From assembly GCA_021234155.1 (NCBI GenBank), contig JAJEKV010000012.1, forward strand, positions 8,956,448 through 9,020,447: a stretch of 64,000 nt of DNA, given 5' to 3'. Below, piece by piece: positions 53,667 to 64,000 of this stretch. The DNA comes from Isoetes taiwanensis. Taxonomy: Eukaryota; Streptophyta; Lycopodiopsida; Isoetales; Isoetaceae. Both the position numbers and the translations under genes were made by a program. Positions within the stretch are counted from its first letter, which is position 1, and the number at the start of each line of letters is the position of its first letter. The notes under the pieces were generated by a model. It had not been told where the DNA came from. It searched no databases and saw only the letters and a program-made list of their open reading frames with translations.

Positions 53667-54043
53667 TGCGAGACCATGGAGAAGTCATCCTCCATGGCGA
53701 GACCGTCGGCCTAGATATATAAGGAGGCACCTCCTTCTTGTCGCGAACTATTCCGGTTCAACGCCAGTCTTGAGCCTTCTATGCATCTGTCTCGTGTTTC
53801 TGCTTGCCTTCGGGCCATTGTACTCTTGATTTTTGTTCATATATCAGATTCTTTGCCGATCTTGGCATATTTCTTATGTATTTCTTGCATATTTTCCATG
53901 TATTTTCCTTGTTTTTGCGTAGGTTCAGACCTGATGGTTAATCGTCACACTCCTCGGTTTCAATCCCTTGCAGATCGAGTTCGGTCCGCCCCCAATTTCC
54001 CCGGTTGCAAGCCTTCAAGGAGGGGGGCCTTGAGGGGAGGATA
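53667..54043. other. Unassigned region with LTR-like promoter sequence
   Basis: GATATATAAGGAGGCACCTCC near 53713-53733 looks like a TATA box. The sequence then runs T-rich to 53930, where ACCTGATGGTTAATCGTCACAC is an extra copy of the fold-back arm at 54215-54236. GAGGGGAGGATAG at 54033-54045 resembles a polypurine tract. It may be the edge of an LTR element, but I could not pair any repeats to prove it. Confidence 0.35.
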
Positions 54044-54236
54044 GTGTGATGATTAACTATCAGGTCTGGAGCGTGTGATTTGGTTTCATCCAAATTATAC
54101 TGTCACGTTTAAGGGTCTGAACGGGACTTGAATCCACTACCTCTGGAGTGGTAGCTGTGCATCCGAACCGAAAAGGCCACGATGATTTGGATGAAACCGA
54201 ATCACACGCTCCAAACCTGATGGTTAATCGTCACAC
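54044..54236. repeat. 193-bp fold-back element with ~54-bp arms and tRNA-like loop
   Basis: The left arm starts GTGTGATGATTAACTATCAGG and matches the reverse complement of about 54183-54236 with about 5 differences over 54 bp. The loop of about 85 bp, read on the - strand, contains GGATTCAAGTCC, close to the Pol III B-box/T-arm consensus, next to a short stem-like stretch. No target duplication was fixed. Confidence 0.6.
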
Positions 54237-55120
54237 ATGTCTTATTGCTATAATTACTACTAGCCATACATTTCTCTAAATGAATTCGAACACTATTTTT
54301 TAAGTATCTTGAAATGGTGCTCATTGTAGGATCCTCTCCCATTCTTGCAAAACGACGAAGAGAAGAAAAAAAGAGCTATTGCATAACCTTCTAAAGAAAG
54401 CAATAGGCACTCCTTTATTTTGACATTTCTACAACCATATCAAGAAATTGTCATTCGTGAGCTCATTCTTGTAGTCCATGTCCCATTGTTCTTGTAATCT
54501 CCTCTTTTTCCTTCCATTCTTCCTTAGTAAAACTTGTCTTATCGTCGATTTATTAATGACACCCCACTTGAACACAAGAGTAGTCTATATTAGTGCTTTT
54601 GTAAACGATGTGAAATAATGAAGCTCCCTATAAGACTTCAAAAAGCGCAAACAACATATATGAAAGTAAATGCACTAAGTTTCTAGTTAAACTCATGTGT
54701 GCTAGCAAATACTCATCTTGCGGTTAAAAAGACACAAACCAGAGTCTGCCAACGGGCAACCCATTGATGCGTTGAAGTCTTGTTTAATCCTAGTAGCAAT
54801 GATTGTATTAGCTCTATTGTATAGTTTACATGGGTCTGTTGGTTTGCATGAATGTAAAAATTATTTGTATTTTATTCTATTATATTCTTTATAAATAAAG
54901 TCAATATGCCATGTCAATTGCAAAGATATTTCGGATGTGGATCTGTTAAATATCCATAAAAAGGAGGTCCGGAAAAAAAAGGGCACTTGAAATTTTGCCC
55001 CCAAACAGCTCAATCTTTTAAACCAAAAATAGCAGTCAATTGCTTGTCGATCTGCAGCTGATCTCGCATTCCCCTGCTAAGCGGCACCACCAGGAAGACT
55101 TGGCGAAAATAAACTGAAAA
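54237..55120. other. Intergenic AT-rich stretch with a LINE tail
   Basis: Apart from a LINE 3' UTR at 54780-54895 I see no gene, RNA or repeat here. The last 100 bp before 55120 probably belongs to the ATG18 promoter or 5' UTR. Confidence 0.5.
54780..54895 (+). mobile_element. LINE 3' UTR and (ATTCT)n-like tail
   Basis: The sequence AATCCTAGTAGCAATGATTGTATTAGC... matches 3509-3600, the 3' end of the LINE that splits the PPR relic, including the ATTCTATT-rich tail. It is a heavily truncated copy. Confidence 0.65.
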
Positions 55121-55473
55121 GACAAAATTGGGGCAATTGCTCAGAAGAAAATTTCGGGAAAAAGTTTTCCGACGGCCGCCGGCTAACCTGGCAGCGCCGT
55201 TCGTGCCACCAGGTCAGCCGGCAGCCACCAACAAAATTTCATGGGCAAAATTACTCCTAATACTTGCCCATGAAAAAGTCCCTGGTTCATATACCGAGCA
55301 ACGATGTACATATACGCATATACATTGTAGTATTACATATGGAGCCTTTTTAGACCCGAATAAAGCGATCCCTCTTCTCCATGCGGATGATGGTGATGAT
55401 CGTGTTTGGCTTTGAATTAGGGCGAAGGAGCATCCAAGTGTATGGGACCTAATTCTTCGCAATTCATCAATCT

Positions 55474-57311
55474 ATGGCACATTCTGCCTCAGGTCCGTCC
55501 CCATCATCTCAATTCGTCCATAACACTGATGGGCAGGAGCAACATGACCAAATTGCTACAGTACCCAAGTCTCCTGAACCTGGATTAGTCCTCTACATGA
55601 ATTTTAATCAAGACCAGGCTTGCTTTGCATGTGGTACTGAGAATGGTTTCCGTATATTTAATTGTGATCCTTTCAAGGAAACGTTTAGAAGGGAGTTTGA
55701 TGGAGGGAGCTTGCTTCATCCTCATTTAAAAGGGAATCCTAGCCCTGAGCTTGATGGCAGTGGCATTGGGATTGTTGAGATGTTGTTTATGTCTAATATT
55801 TTAGCATTGGTTGGAGGAGGCAGAAACCCCCGATATTCTCCTAACAAAGTGATGATTTGGGATGATCATCAAAGTAGGTGTATTGGGGAGTTACTCTTTA
55901 GAAGTGAAGTTCGCGCTGTCAGGTTGAGAAGAGATCGCATTGTCGTTGTCTTAGAGCAGAAGATTTATGTGTATGATTTTTCAAACTTGAAGTTACTGCA
56001 TCAAATTGAGACTATAGCCAATTCAAGGGGGCTGTGTGCCTTTTCATCTGCCACAAATGCATGCGTTCTCGCATGTCCTGGATTGCGTGGAGGAGAGGTA
56101 AGGATAGAACTCTATACTGCAAAGAAAACAAAACTTGTACAGGCACACGATTCTCCGCTGGCATGCTTAGCTTTGAGTCAAAGTGGGAACTTGCTTGCCA
56201 CAGCGAGTACGAAGGGGACAATAATTAGAATTTTCAATACTGCAGATGGGACGAAGTTGCAAGAGGTACAACTTTAGGACCTTAATAATCTCCATGAATT
56301 GTTCAGAATAGTCTCACTTAACTCCATTTAGACAGGTTTACAGCTCATTGTCATATGCATGAACTCTGAGATATTGTGCACAAGAATTGCATACCAATAT
56401 GTTTAGGGCCTGTTATGAAATGAGATACACATTGGCTTCTTATAGCATTAGTTCAATATTTGATATATGGAACGTAACAATGTTCTGAAAAAGACTTAAA
56501 ACTTGTTTTATTCGCGACCTATGTACAGCTACGGCGTGGAGCAGATCGAGCTGATGTGTATAGCATGACATTCTCGCCTAATTGTCAGTGGTTTGTGCTT
56601 TCTAGTGGCAAAGGAACAATCCATGTCTTCTCCTTGAGACTACCATGGTCTTCAGCCGAAAATGTGAAGAGCCTTGACAGATCATCCAGTGCTCCTCTGG
56701 GGACAAAGGCAGATGCATCTTCAGGTCTTGGTAGTGGAATCTTTCATGCAGGCTCTACATTGTTGTCCCTTGCAAATGCAAACACTGGCTCGTCGCTTTC
56801 CTTTATGAAAGGTAACACTTTTATAGCATCATATCTTAAAAGATTTGTTTCGTTTATAAGACTTTATGCTTCTCTTTTAGGTCCCTTTAAGCTTGCCATT
56901 TGTAGAAAGTCCTTATCATCTAAGAACCTTGCATGTTCTTAAAGTTTAGAAAGTTGGTTATGGCATTTGTCATAATATGATTTGTGTAAATCAGAGGGTG
57001 ATGCATTCTATGTTATGCAGGTGTCTTACCAAAGTACTTCAGTTCTGAATGGTCATTTGCACAATTTCGCCTAATAGAGAACACACGTGCAATTGTTGCT
57101 TTTGGGGCACAAAAGAACACTATTATTATTGTGTGCTCAAATGGGAGGTATTGTTTAGGCCCATTTTGCCTTCCATTATGTTTTTACATTTGTGCATACT
57201 AATGTGAGATTAAATGTTCCCAGCTACTATAGATGTGCGTTTGATCCGATACAAGGAGGGGAAATGGTGCAGATTGAATTTGCAAGATTTCTGAATTCCG
57301 AAGTTGAGTAG
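55474..57311 (+). CDS. ATG18: ATG18 (PROPPIN / WIPI) autophagy protein, 4 exons
   Basis: ATG18 proteins are seven-bladed propellers that bind PI3P and PI(3,5)P2 on autophagosome precursor and vacuolar membranes, working with ATG2 in membrane expansion. Exons 55474-56265, 56529-56811, 57021-57147 and 57224-57311 join in phase to 429 residues, close to the Arabidopsis ATG18a length as I recall it. The start at 55474 gives a short Ser/Pro/Gln-rich N-tail before the first blade ([20 protein letters not shown]). Landmarks are [71 protein letters not shown], and LRRG at residues 265-268, the plant form of the lipid-binding FRRG motif. Both arginines are kept. Blades 6-7 follow ([34 protein letters not shown]). 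It appears intact. Confidence 0.95.
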
Positions 57312-58490
57312 GGATTCACAGTGTGCATGTTTTGGCTTATAATGTTTTGCGGGAATTTTGTACAAGGTATGTAATTCTCTAGATCTTGCATGGATGTCAA
57401 CTTCATATAAGTAACGGTTTTCTTTCATGATACAAGTGCACCGAGGAAATGGAAGATTTCTCTCTTTTTCTGTCACAGCTGTTGTGAAGATGGCATACAC
57501 GTCAGTAAATGGCGCACAAATTTTGTATAGGTTATTGCAGGTTAAATTGTTCCATTATAAAGGACTGCTTATCTTAAATATGACAAACTTGGTGTAAACT
57601 GTTCTTTTTTCACATTTTGTTTTCCCTTTCGCCATTTCTTTTTTCATTGCAAGATGGTCCGTTTCAGTCATGGCTGGCAACCTCCGAGACCCATGGGCAA
57701 ATACTCTCAGTTGTGAAGCACGGGACAAGTGTTGCCAGCCTTTTATCATGATTTCTATCTTGAACAAGATCAGTTCAATGCCCCCCTGATTCCATGCACA
57801 TGAGTAGGAAAAAAAGGTGACATTAAAAAGCAGTTTTACGATGGTTCAAATCCTAGGACCAAGGGCATTTTAAGTACGCCTTTATACGTTAATTATTGGC
57901 TATAACAACAATTTGTACAACATACCCTTATATGCAACAAATAATGTTGGCAGATGCCACATGTGCGCGCTTTGCCTTTGCAGATGCTACAGGGGATGTG
58001 GGAGACCACCAGATATGAGGTTGCTGACAGAATGAACTTGAGGAGAAGGAACTAAGGAACTTGAGGAACTTGAGGAAGCGCAGGCTCAGGTGGCCTCTCG
58101 GGAGGGGTGAATGACTTCACAAATTCTTGTGGAGTGGGACCATTCTCCATAGTTGGATCAGAAGGCATTGGCATAGGCGTAGTCCTTGGCATAGGCATAG
58201 TCTTGCATAGACAACACTTCATCCTTGTTAGTATTGTAGAAGCAGCGAATGCAACGAGAACAAGTAATTAGAAGAAAAGCAAACATGCCATCAGTTCATA
58301 GCCATCGTGTAATCAATACACTCTAGAGAGATGAGGACATCCCCTCCATCTCAGGTCTAAACTCCTCGGATATCAACAAACCCCTCATCCCCATCCCTTG
58401 GCATCATCATAATACCTCTTCCTCACCTTCCCAATTCGTTCCACGGGCTGCATACCTGTAGGGATATTAAAAATAACACAACGAAAATCA
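57312..58490. other. ATG18 3' flank; no gene recognised
   Basis: This should hold the ATG18 3' UTR. No domain, RNA gene or repeat was recognised. The last 300 bp may be the downstream part of the replitron-like relic on the - strand, but it has too many stops to read. Confidence 0.45.
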
Positions 58491-58501
58491 CTCGGTATGG
58501 T

Positions 58502-59224
58502 CTATGATGGATTCAGAGTTATTCTCCAGCACCGCCCTGAAATGAATGCACAGTTAGTGGGCAGAATCCACTGACTAGACAATATAAACTTCCAAGTCCT
58601 TAACATCTGGCAAACAGTATACACAAGGGAAGCAGACAACTGCTTCCTCCTATGGTACTTCACATGGTGAGCCCTATGCAACAAAATCTTGTTGTCTAAC
58701 ACCATCACAGGTAGAGTTCTTTCTCCATCTCAATCTGTTTTTTAGTCACATATGAAGGTACATCTTAAAATGCACCATGCCAAAGTCTTTGAGACAATAC
58801 CCAACAAGACCCTCAAAACAATGCATCCTCGTGTTCTTTGGCGCTTTACAAATCAACAAAACATCAGCTGGCTTCTGGGCTCCCCACCCAAAAAAAATCT
58901 TAATGGCAGCGTTCACAGCCCTTGATGTTTTCAAGGAGGTTCTTAATACCCCCTGGCAGTGCAAATGATCCAATTCGGATCCCCTCTCAAGAGCAATAGC
59001 CCCTGCAAATGTCTCCTTGTTTATGAATTTAACAAGGGTGTTAAACATCTTCAGTGGCACATCTCTCCCAATATACCCTAGGATCAGAAGCCATTACCCT
59101 CATCCTCATCACCCAATTTACCCTTCCCCTTTGTATTCCCTAAAGAAAAAACGTCATCTATGGAAGCAAAAGTTGTCTTAGGAGGAACAATATGCTTCTT
59201 AGACCTAGCTGCCCTCTTCAACAT
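58502..59224 (-). pseudogene. Replitron-like HUH (Rep) endonuclease relic
   Basis: The - strand opens at ATG 59224 with a basic N-terminus (AARSKKHIVPPKTTFASIDD). After a frame change it reads GYIGRDVPLKMFNTLVKFIN, then LERGSELDHLHCQGVL, where HLH followed by QG fits the His-hydrophobic-His (HUH) metal-binding motif. It then reads GLVGYCLKDFG, where Y-x-x-K-D fits the catalytic Tyr motif of Rep-class nucleases. A third segment (58708-58502) has MLRTWKFILSSQWILPTN, which I recall from replitron Rep proteins. There are two or more frame changes and stops. HUH enzymes nick one DNA strand and stay bound through tyrosine, supporting rolling-circle-type transposition. Superfamily assignment rests on memory of motif order. 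Confidence 0.6.
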
Positions 59225-60320
59225 CTTACTTCAATTCGAAATGCTGCTGCAAGGCTCAAACCACAATAGATAACTGCAGGCATGATTGCTATCAACAAAC
59301 ATGTCTAAATGATGAAATAACTTTCAACTAGTTAGTACCATCTTGGCATTAGTACAACCAAGAAGCTTATCGACAACAGCATATCTGCAAAATGCAGAAT
59401 TCATCCAACTCCAAACATACCATAGTTGTCTGCTCCACACATCTGGTCTATATGCAAACGATTCGAGCAAGAAAGACATCAAAATTATACGATCCACCTG
59501 TACACCTATGCTAAAAAAAGGCTGGCCATGATACCATTAACAAAGAGATTCTCCTATATCTTTAATAACAAAAAGAGACTTTATCCAGCTTATCCAGTTT
59601 CTGAATAGTTGCGTAAGAACCTTTTGAAGGCCTGGCTTTGAAGAGCATACATTGATTAGAGCGATGGGATAAATTATCCCCATGAGGTTGCTAAAGGATT
59701 TTCCAGCATTTTGGCTCAGAATAGCTTTACCCTGAATGTTGTGATACCTTCAAAAAGATATTCTGTCAAGTGGAATGACAAAATCACACAATAATTGCAC
59801 AGCTACGCGGACTTCATTAACCTTTAAGGGATTTTTGGCTAAAAATCTTGAGCAGAAATATCTCGGTCGATCCAGCTCCAGATCAGTTCAAACGCTTCCA
59901 TATTGGTCAGTTTGAAAGGGATTAGAGTTGCTGATTGCTGCAAATAAAAACTTCAAATATGAAATTGAATTAAGTAACCTATTCTAATATGGAATATTAA
60001 ACCATTTCCTAGACAAAGAGGGACAAACAAGCACATATGCCGGTCCCAATATCTCTTTAGATCTAAGGTGTTTAATCCTGCAGATTCTAAGATCTCATAA
60101 GGATCTTTCCAAAGATTCTCAAACTTACCAGCTGTGTCTTCTCTTGACTTGTTCCATTTGAGAACAAGCTCTTCTTCCTTGAATGTTCATTGTATCTTTT
60201 GAGCACCCTTGAATGCAGCCAAGCCTTTAGCTGGCGTTCCCAGCTTCTACTTTATATTCATCCAAATGCAGCAAGGCATCCAATCTTACTTGCAAGGCAT
60301 GTTCAAATGGTAAACATAAT
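59225..60320. other. Unassigned stretch
   Basis: No recognisable domain, RNA or repeat was found on either strand. Short frames at 59343-59608 have no family features. The region may contain the 5' side of the replitron relic and the 3' side of the gypsy relic. Confidence 0.45.
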
Positions 60321-60960
60321 TTATGAGCTAACCGGCAGCTCAAGTTCAATTGGCAACACCGTCTCAATATCATAGACTAAGTTGAATGGTGTATGATTTG
60401 TGGCTACTTTGATGGTAATTCTATAAGCCCAAAGTGCATCCACTATCTTGAGATGCAAATTTCTCTTGTTTACTTCTACTGTCTTCTGCAAGATACTCTT
60501 CAAGTCTTTATTAGTACCTTTATCTTGTCATTATATTGTGGATAGTAAAAAGAACTTTAGTGTATTTGACCTTAAGAATGCTCAACAGATTAGCAATGGC
60601 TTCATTGACAAATGGTGTACCTCTATCTGAATGCAACTTGAAGGGGATACCAAACCTAATAGACACATGTTCATGCAAGAATCGGGTTGTTGTGAGAGCA
60701 TATGCCCACTTGGTGAAGTAATCTATGGCCACAATGATACGCTGATGTTGACCTGCAGAAGAAGGGTTAATGGGACCAATATAATCAAGTCCACATATCT
60801 AAAATGTTCCTGGAGAAACAATAGGATTCAAGATAGCTGAGAAAAGAATCCTTTTACCAAAGATTTGACATTGATGGCATGTCTTAATGATGTCATCTTA
60901 ATCTACTATAGGCCAATAGTAGTTAAACCCGAGAATTTTCTTTGATGTGGTGTCTCCAGC
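60321..60960 (-). pseudogene. Ty3/gypsy integrase fragment
   Basis: Reading the - strand from about 60960: YIGPINPSSAGQHQRIIVAI, DYFTKWAYAL, then RFGIPFKLHSDRGTPFVNE (integrase core with the first Asp in DYFTKW and the second in SDRGT), then LKIVDALWAYRI and TPFNLVYDIETVLPIELELP, the typical end of plant Ty3/gypsy integrase. The catalytic Glu region is damaged, with a frame break near 60525. There is no RT, LTR or chromodomain nearby, so it is a truncated relic. Confidence 0.8.
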
Positions 60961-63555
60961 AAAATGTCTTTCACATATGCCTTTGTGCTTCTCTTTGATG
61001 ATCATAACAGCTTCTTCTTCATACACACATCAGCAAGACTCCATTTCTGTTGACATTGCACAAAACATCGTCAATTGCTTACATTTCTCCTGGAAAGGAA
61101 ATGGTCTAAGACAAACCTGGACAGACATAAAATGCCAAACGTTCCAACATTTTTTAAGCCACTAGAATGTGCAATTACACACTGTATAAGCATAATAAAA
61201 GTGACAGTTCTTTTTTTATCTAAGTGTATGACCTAGGCATACACAGACTTAATTGATAGCAATTATAATTATTGACAAAGAAAAAAAAAACTTTAAGCAT
61301 ACTTAAAGTTACAAGAAATTTCTTGCGGCGGTTGCAAACCATGAGCATTTCCCCATTATGTCCAATATAGTGATAAACCTCCAATGTTCGAGTTTGGTAT
61401 TGTGGGAGGAGCTTCTAGCAATAGTTGGGACTATGATTTCGGTGATGTATTGGATAGAAAATCGTTTATCTTGCCATTTTTAGGAGCTTAGTGTCATTTA
61501 GAGGTCATGTTTCTTTTTTGGGTTTTTAGATGGCTTTTCTTTTGAATGGTTAAAAAGAACAAAATTTTTTTGGAGGCCCTTTTTTTAGGGCGTGGATAAG
61601 AACGAATGCTCCCTTTTTTTTGGCAAGGGCAGCGATATCATGGGTAGAGGAGCGGAGGGGCAGAGGGCATTTAGGCAGAGAGCGGAGGGGCAGAGGGCAG
61701 CTTGATGCGGCAGATCAAGTTTTTGAGGAGGAAGAAGCCTAGATTCCGTGATAGGGCAGCAAATGCCTGAAACCGGTGAATCGAGGTAGAGCTTCCAGCA
61801 TCGGCTATGGCGGATGAAGCCCATGCACGTTTAGATGTGGCGCCATTGCTAGCTTCTTGCTAGATGAGAGGTCTTTTGTTGTATGATGAATTATGAGCAG
61901 TACAGGTCGGCTTTGCAATAGATGCCGCCATAGCTGCTTCTTGCTTGTAGCATTTATGCATCTGAATGCCATTTGCAGGATAGGTAAGATGGAATTAGAA
62001 GGGTTCTGATGAGGCCGACATGGCCTGGAGGTTCGAATTCTCCAATCCTGGTGTAAACAGCCATCTCTATATGTTGTACAGGTAGATCCAGTTGCTATGA
62101 AGATGATTGACTCCGACCCAAGACTGTCTGCACCAGCAGCGCAGGATTGATTTTGGCAGAAGGATTCATTCAAGCCGTTCAAAATCTTGGATTGAGTGCA
62201 GGATTAATTGGGGCAGCAGTGCAGGATCCATTGAGGCAAGTTTGGTTTAGCACAGGCAGTCTGGTTTAGCACATAGACCATGGTTTTGTGAAAATTGTAT
62301 GTTTATTATGCAAATGCTATTTTCAATCGAGACCAATGGCATGGTGATTTTTTGGCAAAATGTTAATAGCCATGGATCTGGCACAATACTAGGAATATGC
62401 TGCCAATCAATGGCTCCCAATCAACGTTGGATAAACAAGGTGCTGCGCACGGAGGGTTGCCCTCCATGGCCGGAGAGTGAAGTGGCTTAAGTTGTAGTTG
62501 TAGACAATAGAGTGTTTGAATCGAAATTGCTATTTTAAAACATTCACATTTTGTGAAGGTGATGGTTCGCATTTGCATTACTAAGTTCTGCTTAGGTGTT
62601 GAGGTGTTGTTGGAGTAGGATGCAGTTGGACATATAGGGTAGAATTACCCTATATTTCTAAAAATTATCCCAAGAAGCCTCTAGATTCTCCAAGATTCTA
62701 TGTGAAAAAGTAATGCCGGTCAAGATTCTCTAAGAAAAAGTAGAGTGTGTGAAGAAAGAATAATCCACATGCATATACATCAACCTTGGGATGGCTCGGA
62801 ATATTTGCATTTGCTTTAATCATGGATGGTGTCTTCATTGAACACGTTTGCCTTGAAGTGAATTAAATTGCCCATTAAGGATGAGGCCAACCATTCGAAG
62901 GAAAATGCATCATAACTCTAGTCAACCACTGGCTTTTGTAACTCTTTGGCCTTGTTCAATGTATTCCCAAATTAATAGTGTAACGCGCTATTTTCAATGG
63001 TTTTTTCAAGTGTACCTGGTTTTTTCAAGCACGGCTAAAGGTTAGGTTGCTAAGCAAAGATGGCTTTTAGATGGCGCTTGTGAAGTTTGAGCTTCATAGT
63101 TTGATGCTAGTACCAAGAGGCTAGTACCACTGTTTCCTTCATTTCCCCTGTTTTGCAATATAGAATAGCAGCATACAGATCATACAAATCTGCAGGTCAT
63201 GCCTTGCTCATCTTTAACCAGTGAACCAAGCATAATAAAAAACATAGTTTATACCCAAAGGGAACTTATTTTCCTGCGAAAAAAGACAACTGCATTATTT
63301 TGCACTTTCAGCACTTATCTATCAGACTGTTTTCAAAATCCAAAATTTGATTGAACCAAATATATGGCATATTAGTCAAATGACCAACTAGGTCAAAACA
63401 AGGCATTTCTTGCACTAATAAGTGTATTATAGAGCACTATAAACATCAGGGCAGTAAAATTGGATGGATTTACAAAGGATTTGGCTGATTTCTTTACATT
63501 AGTGACATTTCTCAGCCAAAAGATACCTGCACTAGCATACTTTAACTGAGGAAAA
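60961..63555. other. Unassigned stretch
   Basis: I see no gene, RNA or well-formed mobile element. A short tandem motif GCGGAGGGGCAGAGGGCA occurs twice near 61650-61700. A - strand frame at 61805-62182 (125 codons) has no recognisable domain and looks like chance. Confidence 0.45.
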
Positions 63556-63890
63556 TTAACAGCCGATGTTCTTTGTAAATTGCTCCAGAGTCATGTCCCC
63601 ATCTTCATCTGATTCCGTATCAGATTCATTTGCAGGCAAATGTGGACTGCCACCACGGACGTGAGATTGAATTTCATCAGCTGTAGCAGAAGGCACGATA
63701 GGGTCTGGAACATGCAAGGGTGAACTGCCACCACGGATGGGAGATTGAATTTCATCAGCTGTAGCAGAAGGCATGATACGGTCTGGAGCATGCAAAGGTG
63801 AACTGTGACCATGGAGGGGAGATTGAATTTCATCGGCTGCAGCAGCAGAAGGTAAGATAGGGTCTGTACCATATGTAAAAGTGGACTTTC
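63556..63890 (-). CDS. Possible terminal exon with 26-residue repeats (partial)
   Basis: On the - strand an open frame of about 110 codons up to 63890 ends in a stop at 63556. It is made of tandem 26-residue units (for example MPSATADEIQSPIRGGSSPL and VPSATADEIQSHVRGGSP) and then an acidic tail (NESDTESDEDGDMTLEQF). The composition suggests a disordered region. A stop lies just upstream in this frame, so if it is a real gene an intron must precede it. The rest would lie at or beyond the right edge. Synonymous-looking changes between units hint at coding use, but a chance open minisatellite is possible. Confidence 0.35.
63663..63890. repeat. 78-bp tandem repeat (about 2.9 copies)
   Basis: GAGATTGAATTTCATC recurs at 63663, 63741 and 63819, a period of 78 bp. 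The third unit carries a 3-bp insertion. The period is a multiple of three, so all units share one reading frame. Confidence 0.9.
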
Positions 63891-64000
63891 AGAGGTAAAG
63901 TTGTGAATTGAAGCATGAAAATTTGTAAAGCCAATAGGATTCTGGTTCGCGCATGGCCAATTAGCTGGGTTGGAAACCATAACTTCTTTATTTGGCTAGA

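Noticed and set aside
54100-54180. tRNA gene
   Set aside because: Only a B-box-like piece is seen. No full cloverleaf or anticodon arm could be folded by eye.
58502-59224. Endogenous geminivirus Rep
   Set aside because: There is no viral helicase motif or coat protein nearby, and the flanking blocks look like replitron Rep rather than geminivirus.
61585-62182. Two minus-strand open frames
   Set aside because: Low-complexity (repeat-derived) or without recognisable features.
1-64000. CRISPR array, operons, ribosome binding sites
   Set aside because: The window is eukaryotic. The short direct repeats seen are tandem duplications or LTRs without spacer structure.

Overview
This window looks like nuclear DNA of a land plant with a transposon-rich genome. 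My best guess is a homosporous fern or another seed-free vascular plant. The grounds are plant-type genes with GT..AG introns, plant APC1 and ATG18 homologues, Ty1/copia elements with initiator-Met-tRNA primer sites, a PPR relic, and two transposon types I associate mostly with algae and seed-free plants. All calls were made by eye; no search or alignment program was run.

Two genes look intact. APC1, the large scaffold subunit of the anaphase-promoting complex (APC/C), fills 4220-43373 on the + strand. I could chain 37 exons in phase (5,709 nt, 1,902 residues). Its span comes from transposons in introns: a 4.7 kb LINE lies between exons 16 and 17, and a stack of nested LTR elements and LINE pieces lies in the 16.8 kb intron between exons 23 and 24. 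ATG18, an autophagy PROPPIN, is at 55474-57311 (+) with 4 exons and 429 residues. The two genes serve different cell processes and show no operon-like link.

Layout. 1-2930: mostly unassigned, with a palindromic element. 2930-3920: a PPR gene relic on the - strand, head-to-head with APC1 and split by a LINE fragment. 4220-43373: APC1. Its 16.8 kb intron holds a copia element inside a LINE (22597-27768), and a copia element (30377-38244) that sits inside an older copia and itself contains a non-autonomous LTR element (33357-36197). 43374-45191: a SHORT-ROOT-like GRAS relic, then a LINE. 45196-52087: a 6.9 kb DNA transposon with terminal inverted repeats and a 4-bp target duplication, inserted in that LINE. 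It has two convergent genes: a RING-like accessory gene (+) and a decayed transposase gene (-). 52332-52800: a TRIM in the same LINE. 54044-54236: a fold-back element. 55474-57311: ATG18. 57312-64000: relics, including an HUH Rep endonuclease resembling replitrons (58502-59224), a Ty3/gypsy integrase (60321-60960), and a possible terminal exon with 26-residue repeats at the right edge.

The best candidates for a poorly described system are the two-gene DNA transposon and the replitron-like relic. Within APC1, two local tandem duplications copy splice sites: three copies of the 3' splice site of exon 17 and two of the 5' splice site of exon 26.
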